Assembly (NCBI GenBank): GCA_963785035.1
Contig: CAWATG010000004.1
Location: 682,001 to 746,000 of the forward strand
Length of the DNA: 64,000 nt
Source: CAWATG01 sp963785035
Lineage (GTDB): Bacteria > Actinomycetota > Acidimicrobiia > IMCC26256 > CAWATG01
Direction of reading: 5' to 3'
The position numbers and the translations under genes are program-made. The notes under the pieces are model-generated. The model was not told where the DNA came from, made no database searches, and saw nothing but the letters and a program-made list of their open reading frames with translations. Position 1 is the stretch's first letter. The number at the start of each line of letters is the position of its first letter. Of this stretch, positions 16,062 to 24,403 are shown one piece after another.

Positions 16062-18542
16062 AAACTCTTAGCCCGGTGGTCACTTCGCGATCTCCGAGCA
16101 CGCTGGGTTCAGGTCGGCGCGATCGCTCTGATCATCGCACTGGGTTCGGGTTTGTACTCGGGCTTGAGTAGCACCATCGGTTGGCGCGACCGTTCGTACG
16201 ACCAAAGCTTTGCTCAGCTTCGCTTCCACGATCTGCGCGTGTCGCTCGCGGCCGAGAACTACCTGTCGGCAACGGATCTTCGTGACACCGTGGCTTCGAT
16301 ACCCCATGCACGCTGGATCAACGCAGCCCAACCGCGCCTCGTCCTGCCAACGCAGGTCGATGCCTCAACAGGTTCGCAGGCAATCCTCGTACCAGGCCGA
16401 ATTGTTGGCAGCGACGTCTCCCAGGACCGTCCTCGCGTTGACGAGATCATGGCGAAGTCAGGCCGGGATCTTCGTCCTTCGGACGCGGGTCGGCCACGTG
16501 CGCTCCTCGAGTACAACTTTGCCGATCACCACAACCTCGTGGTCGATCGATCGATCGTCGTCGCAGGCGACAAGCGACTTGAACTCGTAGGACACGCACT
16601 CCAACCCGAGTACTTCGTTCCGGCGGGCGACATTCTCGGCGAGGCGAACTTCGCCGTCGTCTTCGTGTCGCTCGGCACCGCGCAACGCTTGGTCGATCGG
16701 CCAGGTATGGCCAATGACGTGGCGATAGCCCTCGCGGCCGATGCTGACGTCTCCGTTGTTCGCGACGAACTTCAGGAGGCGTTCAAGGAGCGGTTCTCCG
16801 ATGTCGGCATCGATCTGTTCGATCGCCGCGACAGCCAACAGTTTCGCCTGCTGTATGACGACATCGAGAACGATCGGCACTTTTTCAGAATCTTCGCAAT
16901 CCTGATCCTATTGGCCGCCGCATTCTCCGCGTTCAACTTGACGAGCCGCATCGTCGAAACGCAACGGCGCGAGATTGGCATCGGCATGGCACTCGGCATC
17001 CCACCGCGTCGCCTTGCAATTCGGCCACTGTTTGTCGGGCTCGAGATCGCGTTGCTTGGTGTCGTGTTCGGAATCGGGCTCGGCGCAGTCATCGGATGGT
17101 TGATGGCGCCGGTGCTTCGCGAATACGTTCCGCTACCGGTCTGGCAGCATCCCTTTCAGGTCGGGATGTTTCTTCGCGGGGCTGCGCTGGGCATCGCCAT
17201 TCCGTTCCTCGCCACCATTTTCCCCGTCTGGCGGGCAGTTCGTGTCGCACCGGTACAAGCCATCCGCTCACTCTCGACCCGGACACGCAACGCGGTACCG
17301 TTCCTGGCTCGCATTCCCCTTCCCGGTTCGACAACCGCCCAGATGCCGGTGCGCAATCTCCTGAGGGCTCCGCGTCGCACGATCATGACGGCTCTCGGAA
17401 TTGCTGCTGCGATCTCGATCATCATCGGTATCGTCGGACTCAAGGATTCGTTCTACGAGACAATCCATCGCGTCGATCGCGAAGTCCTCCGTGAACATCC
17501 GCGGCGCTTTGACGTATCGCTCGACGCAATCCTCCCCGAGTCGTCCGGATCGGTGCAGTCGATCACGCAGTCCCCCGTCGTCGCAGCCGCCTCTACTTCG
17601 CTACGCGTCAACGCGACGCTGGTCGCACAACGGGACCATGACGTTGCCGGCAGCGCCGGTGAGGGTTCGACGGCGCATAACGACAGCGACATCGATGTGG
17701 TCGTTGAGTTGCTGGCACTCGACGACCGTGGGGTCGACCTCTGGACTCCCACTGTTCACGATCGACACAAAGCGGACGGCCTCCCGGGAATCGTCATCAC
17801 CCCAAAGGCGATGGCGGATCTGGGAACCGCTCCTGGCGCGATCGTTACGCTGCGCCATCCGCGTCGAACCGGCCCGACGACATACGCCTATGTGCGTACC
17901 CGCGTCCGGATCATCGGCACCAACCCCCTCCCCATGCGATTTCTTGCATTCATGGATCGCAGCGACGCGTCGACAATGGGTCTCGCCGGAATGGTGAACA
18001 CTGTGACAGTCGCTCCTGCGGCACACGTCTCTACGAATGACGCCAAGCGGGCGTTGTTCGACCTTCAAGGCGTTGGATCGGTTCAGCCGGTCGACGCGTT
18101 CAGCTCTTCCGTACGAGACCAACTCGGCGGCATCCTTGGCATCTTCACGATCGTGGAGTTTGCGATCCTGCTCCTCGCACTGATCATCGCATTCAACTCG
18201 GCCAGTATCAATGCCGACGAGCGCGCCCGGGATCACGCAACAATGTTCGCGTTCGGACTTCCGACGCGTACCGTCACACGGATGTCGGTGGTGGAGAGCA
18301 CATTGGTCGGAGTGCTTGCCACTGCGACTGGCGCCATGGCCGGCTGGCTGTTGCTGGCGTGGTTGGTCAACGACATCATTCCGCAGTCCTACCCCGACCT
18401 GCAGAACACGGCGTACGTGTCACTTGCAACATTGGTCAGCGCTGTGGTGTTCGGGATAGTCGCGGTCGCGCTCGCTCCGCTGTTGACCGTTCGCAAGTTG
18501 CACCGGATGAACATCGCCTCAACGCTGCGCGTGATGGAATAG
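16059..18542 (+). CDS. ABC-type permease, FtsX/MacB family, two FtsX domains
   Basis: 827 residues. TM1 at 18-40, then a periplasmic MacB-type domain of about 230 residues, three helices (ILLAAAFSAFNLTSRIVETQ, then EIALLGVVFGIGLGAVIGWL), a second TM near 460 and second periplasmic domain, and a final three-helix FtsX block ending HRMNIASTLRVME. VETQRREIGIGMALGIPPRRLAIRPL is the cytoplasmic coupling region that contacts an ATPase. No ATP-binding partner is encoded in this window, which is unusual because such permeases generally sit beside one. Likely role: mechanotransmission or lipoprotein/lipid handling at the envelope; specific substrate unknown. Confidence 0.88.
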   Translation: MKLLARWSLRDLRARWVQVGAIALIIALGSGLYSGLSSTIGWRDRSYDQSFAQLRFHDLRVSLAAENYLSATDLRDTVASIPHARWINAAQPRLVLPTQVDASTGSQAILVPGRIVGSDVSQDRPRVDEIMAKSGRDLRPSDAGRPRALLEYNFADHHNLVVDRSIVVAGDKRLELVGHALQPEYFVPAGDILGEANFAVVFVSLGTAQRLVDRPGMANDVAIALAADADVSVVRDELQEAFKERFSDVGIDLFDRRDSQQFRLLYDDIENDRHFFRIFAILILLAAAFSAFNLTSRIVETQRREIGIGMALGIPPRRLAIRPLFVGLEIALLGVVFGIGLGAVIGWLMAPVLREYVPLPVWQHPFQVGMFLRGAALGIAIPFLATIFPVWRAVRVAPVQAIRSLSTRTRNAVPFLARIPLPGSTTAQMPVRNLLRAPRRTIMTALGIAAAISIIIGIVGLKDSFYETIHRVDREVLREHPRRFDVSLDAILPESSGSVQSITQSPVVAAASTSLRVNATLVAQRDHDVAGSAGEGSTAHNDSDIDVVVELLALDDRGVDLWTPTVHDRHKADGLPGIVITPKAMADLGTAPGAIVTLRHPRRTGPTTYAYVRTRVRIIGTNPLPMRFLAFMDRSDASTMGLAGMVNTVTVAPAAHVSTNDAKRALFDLQGVGSVQPVDAFSSSVRDQLGGILGIFTIVEFAILLLALIIAFNSASINADERARDHATMFAFGLPTRTVTRMSVVESTLVGVLATATGAMAGWLLLAWLVNDIIPQSYPDLQNTAYVSLATLVSAVVFGIVAVALAPLLTVRKLHRMNIASTLRVME

Positions 18543-18575
18543 CTCCCAGCAAATGCGTCCCTCTCGGATGGCTCC

Positions 18576-19253
18576 ATGTTGACTCGGAAGATCGAACCCC
18601 TCACACCTCGTCGGGTTCCGATCCGTCGCACGATCTGGGCTGCGCGCCTCATGTACGACGCGCATCGCCGAACACCGTTCATGCCCTGGCACGCATCGGT
18701 AACGGCGGCCACCGCACTGTTCGCGACCCTTGCGGGCGCTGCGTATTGCGATGCCAACTCCGACGCAGTCGCAGTCGTCTTCCGGATGACGCCACGCGGG
18801 GTTCTCCAGTCGGCCTGCAGAATCGTGATTGCCATGTTGGCGCTGCCCTCGCTGGCGCTCGTGGTGACGCGCTCATGGATCGCCGCGGCGCTCATCGCGG
18901 TGGTCGAGATCAGCGTATGCGTCGGTGTCGCAGCGATTTACGGAGTCTCGTCGCGCAGGGCTCGCAACCGTTGGCTTTCACGTCCCGGTAACACAAAGCC
19001 GGACCGCTTGGATCGACCACGATTCGTGCCCTGGGGTTGCCTGCTCGGAGCCGGAGTCGCGGCGAGCACTCCCAATGCTGCGGATGCGCTGTGCCGCGCC
19101 ATCGCAGCGAAAGCGGATCTGGCGGTCTACCTGGTCGCAGTCAGTCCGGTACACGCTCGGCTCTACCAACGCTTCGGTTTCAAACCCATCGGACCGAGCT
19201 ACTACGGCGAAGTTCCGATGGTCCTTGCACCGCCGTCGCCACGGAACTCCTGA
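18576..19253 (+). CDS. Membrane protein with a C-terminal GNAT-like segment
   Basis: 225 residues, unrecognised as a whole. Three hydrophobic stretches (about 46-65, 87-105, 112-135) suggest membrane insertion. The last 60 residues, with YLVAVSPVHARLYQRFGFKPIGPSYY-like text split over residues 183-210, look like the end of a GNAT acyltransferase fold, where a P-x-H-x-x-x-Y-x-x-x-G-F pattern is common. It follows the FtsX-type permease by 33 bp. A frameshift joining two unrelated pieces cannot be excluded given how common shifts are here. Confidence 0.5.
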   Translation: MLTRKIEPLTPRRVPIRRTIWAARLMYDAHRRTPFMPWHASVTAATALFATLAGAAYCDANSDAVAVVFRMTPRGVLQSACRIVIAMLALPSLALVVTRSWIAAALIAVVEISVCVGVAAIYGVSSRRARNRWLSRPGNTKPDRLDRPRFVPWGCLLGAGVAASTPNAADALCRAIAAKADLAVYLVAVSPVHARLYQRFGFKPIGPSYYGEVPMVLAPPSPRNS

Positions 19254-19290
19254 CGGTCGCAGCGTTCGATCGACGCGTAACCAAACCCGG

Positions 19291-19989
19291 TCACGGAGTG
19301 CCCGTGTCGCGAAGGTCGGTCACGTCGTCGCGCCGAAGGATGGATTCCAGCGCGATGGTAAGAGCAACGCCACGCCGTGCAATCACCAGCGCACGAACCT
19401 GGTGTACGCCCCCGATCTTCTCGACGAAGGCATGTTCGACATGCGCGTCCGGGAGCGCGTGCAATGCCGCGACAAGAGCATCTGCTTCGACCCCGGGAAA
19501 CAGGCGCACCATGATCGTCGCCCGCTCTCGAGCGAAGCGATGGTGCGCGGCGTCACGCGGCCCTCGCAACGCGGTAAGGCTCATCAAGATCGCCGCCGCC
19601 GTCGCGCCCGCGAGGCCAATGTCCCCGAGCCCCGCGGCCAAACCCACCGCTGCGGTCACCCAGAGGCTGGCTGCAGTGGTGACGTTGCGAATGGAGGAGC
19701 CTTCTCGAATGATGACCCCTGCGCCGAGAAAACCGATTCCCACCACCACCTGCGCGGCAATGCGGCCCGGGTCGAGCTGGTATCCGGCGAGTCCTTCGAA
19801 CTCGCGAAAGCCGAGGGTCGAGAGAACTCCAAAGACGCATGAACCAAGCGCGACCGAGACGTGCGTCCGCAGACCGGCCGGCTGATCCTGCAACTCCCGT
19901 TCGAACCCAATTGCTGCGCCCAACGCGACCGCCGTAGCGATCCGCCAGACAACGTCCCAGCTCACGGCAAGGTCGTTCACTCCCGGCAC
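19291..19989 (-). CDS. MgtC/SapB family membrane protein
   Basis: 232 residues. Four or five helices, with GAAIGFERELQDQPAGLRTH (about 23-42) the diagnostic MgtC signature and GIGFLGAGVIIREG the second; a soluble ACT-like C-terminal domain follows from about residue 155. MgtC proteins inhibit the F1Fo ATPase and support survival at low magnesium or in macrophages in some species; in others the role is unknown. GTG start; a second GTG 9 bp downstream is possible. Follows a small gene and a hairpin on the same strand. Confidence 0.88.
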   Translation of the reverse strand: MPGVNDLAVSWDVVWRIATAVALGAAIGFERELQDQPAGLRTHVSVALGSCVFGVLSTLGFREFEGLAGYQLDPGRIAAQVVVGIGFLGAGVIIREGSSIRNVTTAASLWVTAAVGLAAGLGDIGLAGATAAAILMSLTALRGPRDAAHHRFARERATIMVRLFPGVEADALVAALHALPDAHVEHAFVEKIGGVHQVRALVIARRGVALTIALESILRRDDVTDLRDTGTP

Positions 19990-20001
19990 CTCGAACTCGT
20001 G

Positions 20002-20031
20002 ACGGGAAAGGAAGCTTGCGCCTTTCCCCGT
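20002..20031 (-). terminator. Hairpin between the small acidic gene and mgtC-like gene
   Basis: ACGGGAAAGG (20002-20011) pairs with CCTTTCCCCGT (20021-20031) with one bulged C and a 9-nt loop. No T-run follows on either strand, so it may be an RNA stability or attenuation element rather than a terminator. Confidence 0.35.
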
Positions 20032-20046
20032 GAAGACACCACAGGG

Positions 20047-20319
20047 CTATTCCTTATTGTCGATCGCGACCAACTCCGCCCACAGAGCGTCGAAACCCAC
20101 GTCCGCGGGGAGATCCGCCAACGACCCCAGGGCCGTCATTGTGTCGACCTCGACCTCAGCTTGGCCGTCAGGCGCGCGCAGACGTGCGACGAAGGTCAGC
20201 GGCTCGCGGATACAAACCTCGTTCGGCTGGCAGGCGTGGCCGACTTCCGGGCCATCGTGGACATGCGCCGACACGCCAAGGCGTTGAATCTCCTCGCACA
20301 GTTCGCTGAGTTCGCTCAT
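20047..20319 (-). CDS. Small acidic protein of unknown function
   Basis: 90 residues, starting MSELSELCEEIQRLGVSAHV; acidic, with one histidine/cysteine-bearing stretch HDGPEVGHACQPNEVC. The ATG is chosen over further upstream starts because AGAGTGAC lies directly before it. No family recognised. A DosR-like box is centred 70 bp upstream in the same orientation and at the same spacing as those of hsp20 and the hibernation operon, which suggests a stress-induced protein. Confidence 0.55.
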   Translation of the reverse strand: MSELSELCEEIQRLGVSAHVHDGPEVGHACQPNEVCIREPLTFVARLRAPDGQAEVEVDTMTALGSLADLPADVGFDALWAELVAIDNKE

Positions 20320-20382
20320 GTCACTCTCCTCGAGGGTCGAATGCATCCCGTTCATCAAACACACGGCAGAACCGAATCCCCA

Positions 20383-20396
20383 GAGTCGAAGGTCCC
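20383..20396 (-). promoter_or_regulatory. Weaker DosR-like box
   Basis: Minus-strand GGGACCTTCGACTC: the first half is a perfect match to the local form GGGACCWTYG, the last half is degenerate (10 of 14 core positions). Centre 70 bp before the small acidic gene. Confidence 0.3.
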
Positions 20397-20441
20397 GCGC
20401 GCGTATCGGTGAGATCGACGTACTTGGAAGAAACCACTGCT

Positions 20442-21305
20442 CTACGCGAGCGGAACCGGAAGGGCGTGGTCATCACCGGGGAGATCGCCATGGCTGGATG
20501 CAAACACGCTGCTCGCCACCAATTCGGCAGCACCCCGCAGGGTCGTCGCGAATGCGGTGTCAGCGGCGTCGCGACCGGTTGCAATCCGGACCATTGCGCC
20601 CCGCGGCGCAAGCCGGGTGGGATCCAGGACCCACCAGCCATCGTGGGCCAGGATCTCGACGACCGCATGGAAGTCCATCAGCGCGAGCCCCGGCGCGTAC
20701 ACCGCCGCGAGGCGGGCGGGCACACCCAATGCTCGGCACAGCGCGATCGTCAGGTGCGCAAAGTCGCGACAGACACCTGAACCTGAAAGCAGCGTGTCGA
20801 GCGCCGTGTCGAGCGGACCACTGCTGCCTGCGGAATACGCGCAGCGTTCGAAGACCCACGATGCGACGCGCAGCGCGATGACATCCGGATCATCGCCGAG
20901 CGCGTCGAAGAACTCGGTCGTCGCATAGCCTGCCAAGGCATCGGATGGGCAGTATCGACTCTGCCGCAGAGCCACGACCGCATCCATGCTGACCACGAAA
21001 TCACCATTGGGCGCGGATGGCGCACCCCTGTGCGTCCGGAGTTCCGCCGCGTATGCGAAGGACATCACACCTGGCGGCGCGGAAACAAGGTGGACCCGTC
21101 CCCCGTGATCGGCGACGATCTCCACGACCGAAGCCGGCGCGATCTCGCCGTCATTGGTGATCTCCACGCGCTCGGCGAGGACGACTCCTGCCGTCGTGGC
21201 CGGCGCCACCTGGATCGCAAACAACGCAGCTTCGGTGACCTCGAAGGTCAGCGCGCAGCCGACATCACAAAGCCCACCTGATCCCGATGTATCGATCAAG
21301 TCCAA
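20442..21305 (-). CDS. Transglutaminase-like (cysteine protease fold) protein
   Basis: 287 residues. N-terminal beta region followed by the catalytic core: GVCRDFAHLTIALC (nucleophile Cys), DFHAVVEI (His) and WVLDPT (Asp) give the complete Cys-His-Asp triad in order; LGVPARLAAVYAPG lies between. Bacterial members act as peptidases or amide hydrolases more often than as crosslinkers. No signal peptide, so cytoplasmic. The first possible start is TTG and uncertain. A single gene, not obviously linked to its neighbours. Confidence 0.82.
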   Translation of the reverse strand: MDLIDTSGSGGLCDVGCALTFEVTEAALFAIQVAPATTAGVVLAERVEITNDGEIAPASVVEIVADHGGRVHLVSAPPGVMSFAYAAELRTHRGAPSAPNGDFVVSMDAVVALRQSRYCPSDALAGYATTEFFDALGDDPDVIALRVASWVFERCAYSAGSSGPLDTALDTLLSGSGVCRDFAHLTIALCRALGVPARLAAVYAPGLALMDFHAVVEILAHDGWWVLDPTRLAPRGAMVRIATGRDAADTAFATTLRGAAELVASSVFASSHGDLPGDDHALPVPLA

Positions 21306-21355
21306 AGTGTCGCGCCTGGCGCACCAATTGCTGGGACGTTACCGAGGTTTGGTCG

Positions 21356-21919
21356 TCACACTTCTCGCCCGCTGAATGCGATGAGGCGTTCGAGTGCGCT
21401 CGCGGCGTCGGGAGCCTCGAGCGCCGGACCGAAATTGTTGCCACGCATCTCGGGCGTCAGCGCTTGCCGCACGAAGGCCTCGGCGGCGGCCACGAGGTCG
21501 TCGGATGGGTCCCATACCTGTTGCGTTGCCTTGGCCAGGTCCCATCCGTGTACCAGACCATCGAACGCGACGAGCCGGGCGAGCACGGCCCCCGGCATCG
21601 GTCCGGCAGGTCCCTCGATGGTGCGCTCCAATGCACCCGGACTTTGCACAGCCGCGAGCAGCCCATCCATTGCGACTCGAAAGGCGTCCACCGCTGAGCT
21701 GTCGCTGCGGGCCTGCGACGATGCGCCGGTTCCGTCAGCGGGAGCTCGGCCGAGAAACGCTTGGGTCAACCCTGTTCCGAGGGTCGTCATGTGACCCAAC
21801 ACGGCCGCGACGTCAAAGTCGCTACATGGTGTGGAATTGCCGAGTTGTCCTTCTTCAATACCGCTGACCACCTTCTCGAGCATCGGAACAATGGTCGCCA
21901 GTTGCTCGTTACCTTCCAT
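21356..21919 (-). CDS. TIGR03086-type DinB-like metal-binding protein
   Basis: 187 residues of the DinB/mycothiol maleylpyruvate isomerase-like superfamily. LGNSTPCSDFDVAAVLGHM is the typical N-terminal signature with the first metal His, FDGLVHGWDLAKATQQ carries the second His, and the C-terminal MRGNNFGPALEAPDAASALERLIAFSGR is the TIGR03086 ending. A four-helix bundle that binds a divalent metal; enzyme activity unknown, possibly thiol-dependent transfer. AAGGAG 8 bp before the ATG fixes the start, discarding the longer open frame. The cupin gene lies just upstream on the same strand. Confidence 0.82.
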   Translation of the reverse strand: MEGNEQLATIVPMLEKVVSGIEEGQLGNSTPCSDFDVAAVLGHMTTLGTGLTQAFLGRAPADGTGASSQARSDSSAVDAFRVAMDGLLAAVQSPGALERTIEGPAGPMPGAVLARLVAFDGLVHGWDLAKATQQVWDPSDDLVAAAEAFVRQALTPEMRGNNFGPALEAPDAASALERLIAFSGREV

Positions 21920-21962
21920 CACACGCTCCTTGTTGTGCTTCCAGCACGTCGTTGGTGTTCTA

Positions 21963-22349
21963 TCAGCCGGCCATGCGCGCGACCATGTGATCCATGACGG
22001 CGCCATGTTCATGCTGTGGGCTGAAGAGGATGATCTCAGTGTCACGTACCGCGCGGACACTGTGCCCAGGTGGCCAATAGAAGAGGTCATCACCGACACA
22101 CCTCTCGTCGGTGTCATCTGTGTAGGTGATGTGGACCTCACCTGAGATCACGAATCCCCAGTGGGGAGCCTGGCAGGCGTCGTCTTCGAGCCCTTCGAGG
22201 AGCGGCGCGATATCGGTGCCTGCCCCAAGCGAGAAGTACTCTCCGCCGATAGCTGCCAAGCCTGAGGCATCACCGAAGTCGGCGATCTGGCGTGCTTTGG
22301 CACCCGGTACGTCAATCCGTGCAGGGATTTCGTTCTTCTGGATTCGCAT
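21963..22349 (-). CDS. Cupin-domain protein
   Basis: 128 residues. PHWGFVISGEVHITYTDD and DLFYWPPGHSVRAVRDTEIILFSP are the two cupin motifs, giving metal-ligand candidates H, E and H. Small single-domain cupins of this form are often sensors or enzymes for small molecules. Start at the ATG preceded by GGGGAGC. Divergent from the HxlR regulator, 135 bp apart, which probably controls it. Confidence 0.75.
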   Translation of the reverse strand: MRIQKNEIPARIDVPGAKARQIADFGDASGLAAIGGEYFSLGAGTDIAPLLEGLEDDACQAPHWGFVISGEVHITYTDDTDERCVGDDLFYWPPGHSVRAVRDTEIILFSPQHEHGAVMDHMVARMAG

Positions 22350-22484
22350 TGCTCCCCGGTTCAATATGTCGGTCGACAGCCTTGCAAGTGATGTCGATGG
22401 AAACGGTCCTCCATAGCCAAGACCATTCCGACATTCCCGCCCAGTCCCAATACTGAACTCCCTGGAGATCTGCGAGAATCGCGC

Positions 22485-23150
22485 ATGAAGCCCTACGGCC
22501 AGTACTGCCCCGTCTCACGTTCGGCCGAGATCCTCGGTGACCGCTGGACGATCCAGATCATTCGCGATCTCTTGACCGGGACCACGCGTTTCAACGAATT
22601 GATCCGCGGCAACCCCGGTCTGTCACGAGCGCTCCTTTCGCGCCGGCTCCGCCAACTCCAACTCTCCGGCATCGTCGGTCGCGACAACGCCGGGTGTTAC
22701 GTGCTCACCGATGCCGGCCGTGATTTCGAGCCGCTGATCTTTGGACTCGCGACCTGGGGAGCACGATGGGCGTTCGGTCAACCGGATCCGGCCGAACTCG
22801 ACCCCGACCTGCTCCTCTGGTGGTTGCATCGCCAGCTGGACACGACTGGCCTCCCGGGGCCCCGGTTCACCATCCACGTGAGCTTCAGCGATCATCGAAA
22901 GCGGTATTGGATCGTGGCCGAACATGGCGCGTCACTGTGCTTGGCGGATCCAGGCTTCGAGGTCGATGTGACAGTGCGTACCGATCTCACGACCCTGTAC
23001 AGGGCTTATTTCAGCCACGAGCCCCTCATCGACGCACATCACAGAGGCGCAGTCAGCCTGTCCGGCTCGACAACCGCCGTGCGCGCGTTCCACCAAGCGT
23101 TCAGGCCGTCGCCAGTCGCGTCGATCGTCGCTGCCGAGGCCGCAGACTGA
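22485..23150 (+). CDS. HxlR-family transcriptional regulator with C-terminal extra domain
   Basis: 221 residues. Residues 1-95 are the HxlR winged helix: CPVSRSAEILGDRWTIQIIRDL with Cys8 at the usual sensor position, then FNELIRGNPGLSRALLSRRLRQL as recognition helix. Residues 110-220 form an additional domain resembling sterol-carrier-type or ligand-binding tails of long HxlR proteins (VDVTVRTDLTTLYRAYFS). Divergent from the cupin and TIGR03086 genes, which are likely targets. The ligand is unknown. Confidence 0.85.
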   Translation: MKPYGQYCPVSRSAEILGDRWTIQIIRDLLTGTTRFNELIRGNPGLSRALLSRRLRQLQLSGIVGRDNAGCYVLTDAGRDFEPLIFGLATWGARWAFGQPDPAELDPDLLLWWLHRQLDTTGLPGPRFTIHVSFSDHRKRYWIVAEHGASLCLADPGFEVDVTVRTDLTTLYRAYFSHEPLIDAHHRGAVSLSGSTTAVRAFHQAFRPSPVASIVAAEAAD

Positions 23151-23166
23151 GCTTCAACCCGAGCGA

Positions 23167-23190
23167 GGCATGCCACCGGGTGGCATTGCC
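23167..23190. terminator. Bidirectional hairpin between convergent regulators
   Basis: ATGCCACC (23170-23177) and GGTGGCAT (23179-23186) are perfect arms with a single-base centre, extended by outer GGC/GCC. Placed between the converging hxlR-like and marR-like genes, it can serve both. Confidence 0.5.
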
Positions 23191-23212
23191 CGTGCCGATC
23201 GTGCCTACTGGA

Positions 23213-23692
23213 TCAGGGAGGTCCGGCCTCCATAGCGGTACGCAGCCTTGCGAGCAGGCGCTCGAGCTCTGCCTGCTCCTTCTCGGAAAGTACATCGAAG
23301 AGGCGGCTGATCTCCGCGAGCCGAGGCTCGAGCATTCGTTCGGCGGCCGCAACCCCAGAAGCCGTGAGCTCGAGCAGGACGGCGCGCCGATCGGTCGGGT
23401 GCGAAACGCGACGCACCAGGCCTTCTGATTCCAGACCGTCAGCCAACGTGGTGAGGTTTCGAGCGGTCATACCCACACCGCCGGCAAGGTCCTTCATCTT
23501 GGCTGGACCTTGGCAGTGCAGGATCTCGAGCACCCGAAGCCGCGGGTAGGTGAGCTGGCCGGCAGTGGTGTCGAGCCAACGCAGGAATCCATGGCAAAAC
23601 CGCGCGGATCCCTCGATGAGATCGCGGCACGCCGGTCCGACCTCAGCACCTCCAATCTCAGTGTCATGCACGACGCCAGCCTCGGAGGTCAT
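23213..23692 (-). CDS. MarR-family transcriptional regulator
   Basis: 159 residues. Winged helix with LTYPRLRVLEILHCQGPAK, recognition helix MTARNLTTLADGLESEGLV and wing RRVSHPTDRRAVLLELT; a C-terminal dimerisation helix. No obvious redox cysteine in the expected N-terminal place (Cys23 only). Divergent from yceI-like gene with a perfect palindrome between, so it probably represses both. Confidence 0.88.
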   Translation of the reverse strand: MTSEAGVVHDTEIGGAEVGPACRDLIEGSARFCHGFLRWLDTTAGQLTYPRLRVLEILHCQGPAKMKDLAGGVGMTARNLTTLADGLESEGLVRRVSHPTDRRAVLLELTASGVAAAERMLEPRLAEISRLFDVLSEKEQAELERLLARLRTAMEAGPP

Positions 23693-23737
23693 CCGTCAAG
23701 CGTACCGGCGACGACGCTTGCCCAAAACCGCGGAATA

Positions 23738-23752
23738 CAGTGACATTCACTG
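23738..23752. promoter_or_regulatory. Palindromic candidate MarR operator
   Basis: CAGTGA-CAT-TCACTG is a perfect 6-bp inverted repeat with a 3-nt centre, within AATACAGTGACATTCACTGG. It lies 46 bp from the MarR start and 45 bp before the YceI start, midway in the divergent region. Confidence 0.55.
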
Positions 23753-23796
23753 GTGTTACTTTTTCGTGAAGCCGCACCTACCCTTTGGAGGCACCA

Positions 23797-24354
23797 ATGG
23801 CAACGTCAACACTCCCGCTCACGACCGGAGCGTGGAAGCTCGACCCAGCACACTCGGCGGTCACATTCAAGGTCCGACACCTTGGGCTGACCAACGTCCG
23901 AGGTCGTTTCAACGGCGTGGACGCCTGGCTCGAGGTTGGTGAGGATCTCGCCGCCTCACGGTTCGGCGCCACGATCGACATGAGCACAGTCGACACCAAC
24001 CAGGCGGACCGTGACGCCCACCTGCGTTCCACCGACTTCTTCGGCGCCGACGCAAACCCTACGATGACCTTCAACTCCAGCGGCATTCGCGACGTCGGAG
24101 ACGGAAATTATGAAGCCGACGGAGACCTGACAATCAACGGTAAGACCAATTCGGCAACGCTGAAGGTCGAGTTCACGGGCTCCGCCGTGCATCCGGGTGA
24201 CGGCTTGGAACACGCCGGTTTCATCGCCACGAGCCAGATCGTTCGAGACGACTTCGGGATCGACTTCAACATGCCCCTCGGTGTCGACAAGTTCGCGCTC
24301 GGCAAGAAGATCGACATCGAAATTGACGCCCAGTTCACGCCGGCCGCCGGCTGA
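23797..24354 (+). CDS. YceI-like lipid-binding protein
   Basis: 185 residues. WKLDPAHSAVTFKVRHLGLTNVRGRF at the N-terminus is the YceI signature; the rest alternates strands of the lipocalin-like barrel that binds isoprenoids (LTINGKTNSATLKVEF, DDFGIDFNMPLGVDK). No signal peptide, so cytoplasmic as in many actinobacterial members. TTGGAGG precedes the ATG; the in-frame TTG 12 bp upstream is rejected. Probably regulated by the adjacent MarR. Confidence 0.92.
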   Translation: MATSTLPLTTGAWKLDPAHSAVTFKVRHLGLTNVRGRFNGVDAWLEVGEDLAASRFGATIDMSTVDTNQADRDAHLRSTDFFGADANPTMTFNSSGIRDVGDGNYEADGDLTINGKTNSATLKVEFTGSAVHPGDGLEHAGFIATSQIVRDDFGIDFNMPLGVDKFALGKKIDIEIDAQFTPAAG

Positions 24355-24387
24355 CGTATTCGCCGTTCATTCCGAGCGCTCGCCCAC

Positions 24388-24403
24388 GGCGGATCAGTCC
24401 GCC
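24388..24403. terminator. Hairpin overlapping the ohrR stop
   Basis: GGCGGA and TCCGCC are perfect arms with loop TCAG that contains the ohrR stop codon (24394-24396). It lies between the converging yceI-like and ohrR genes; no T-run. Confidence 0.4.
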
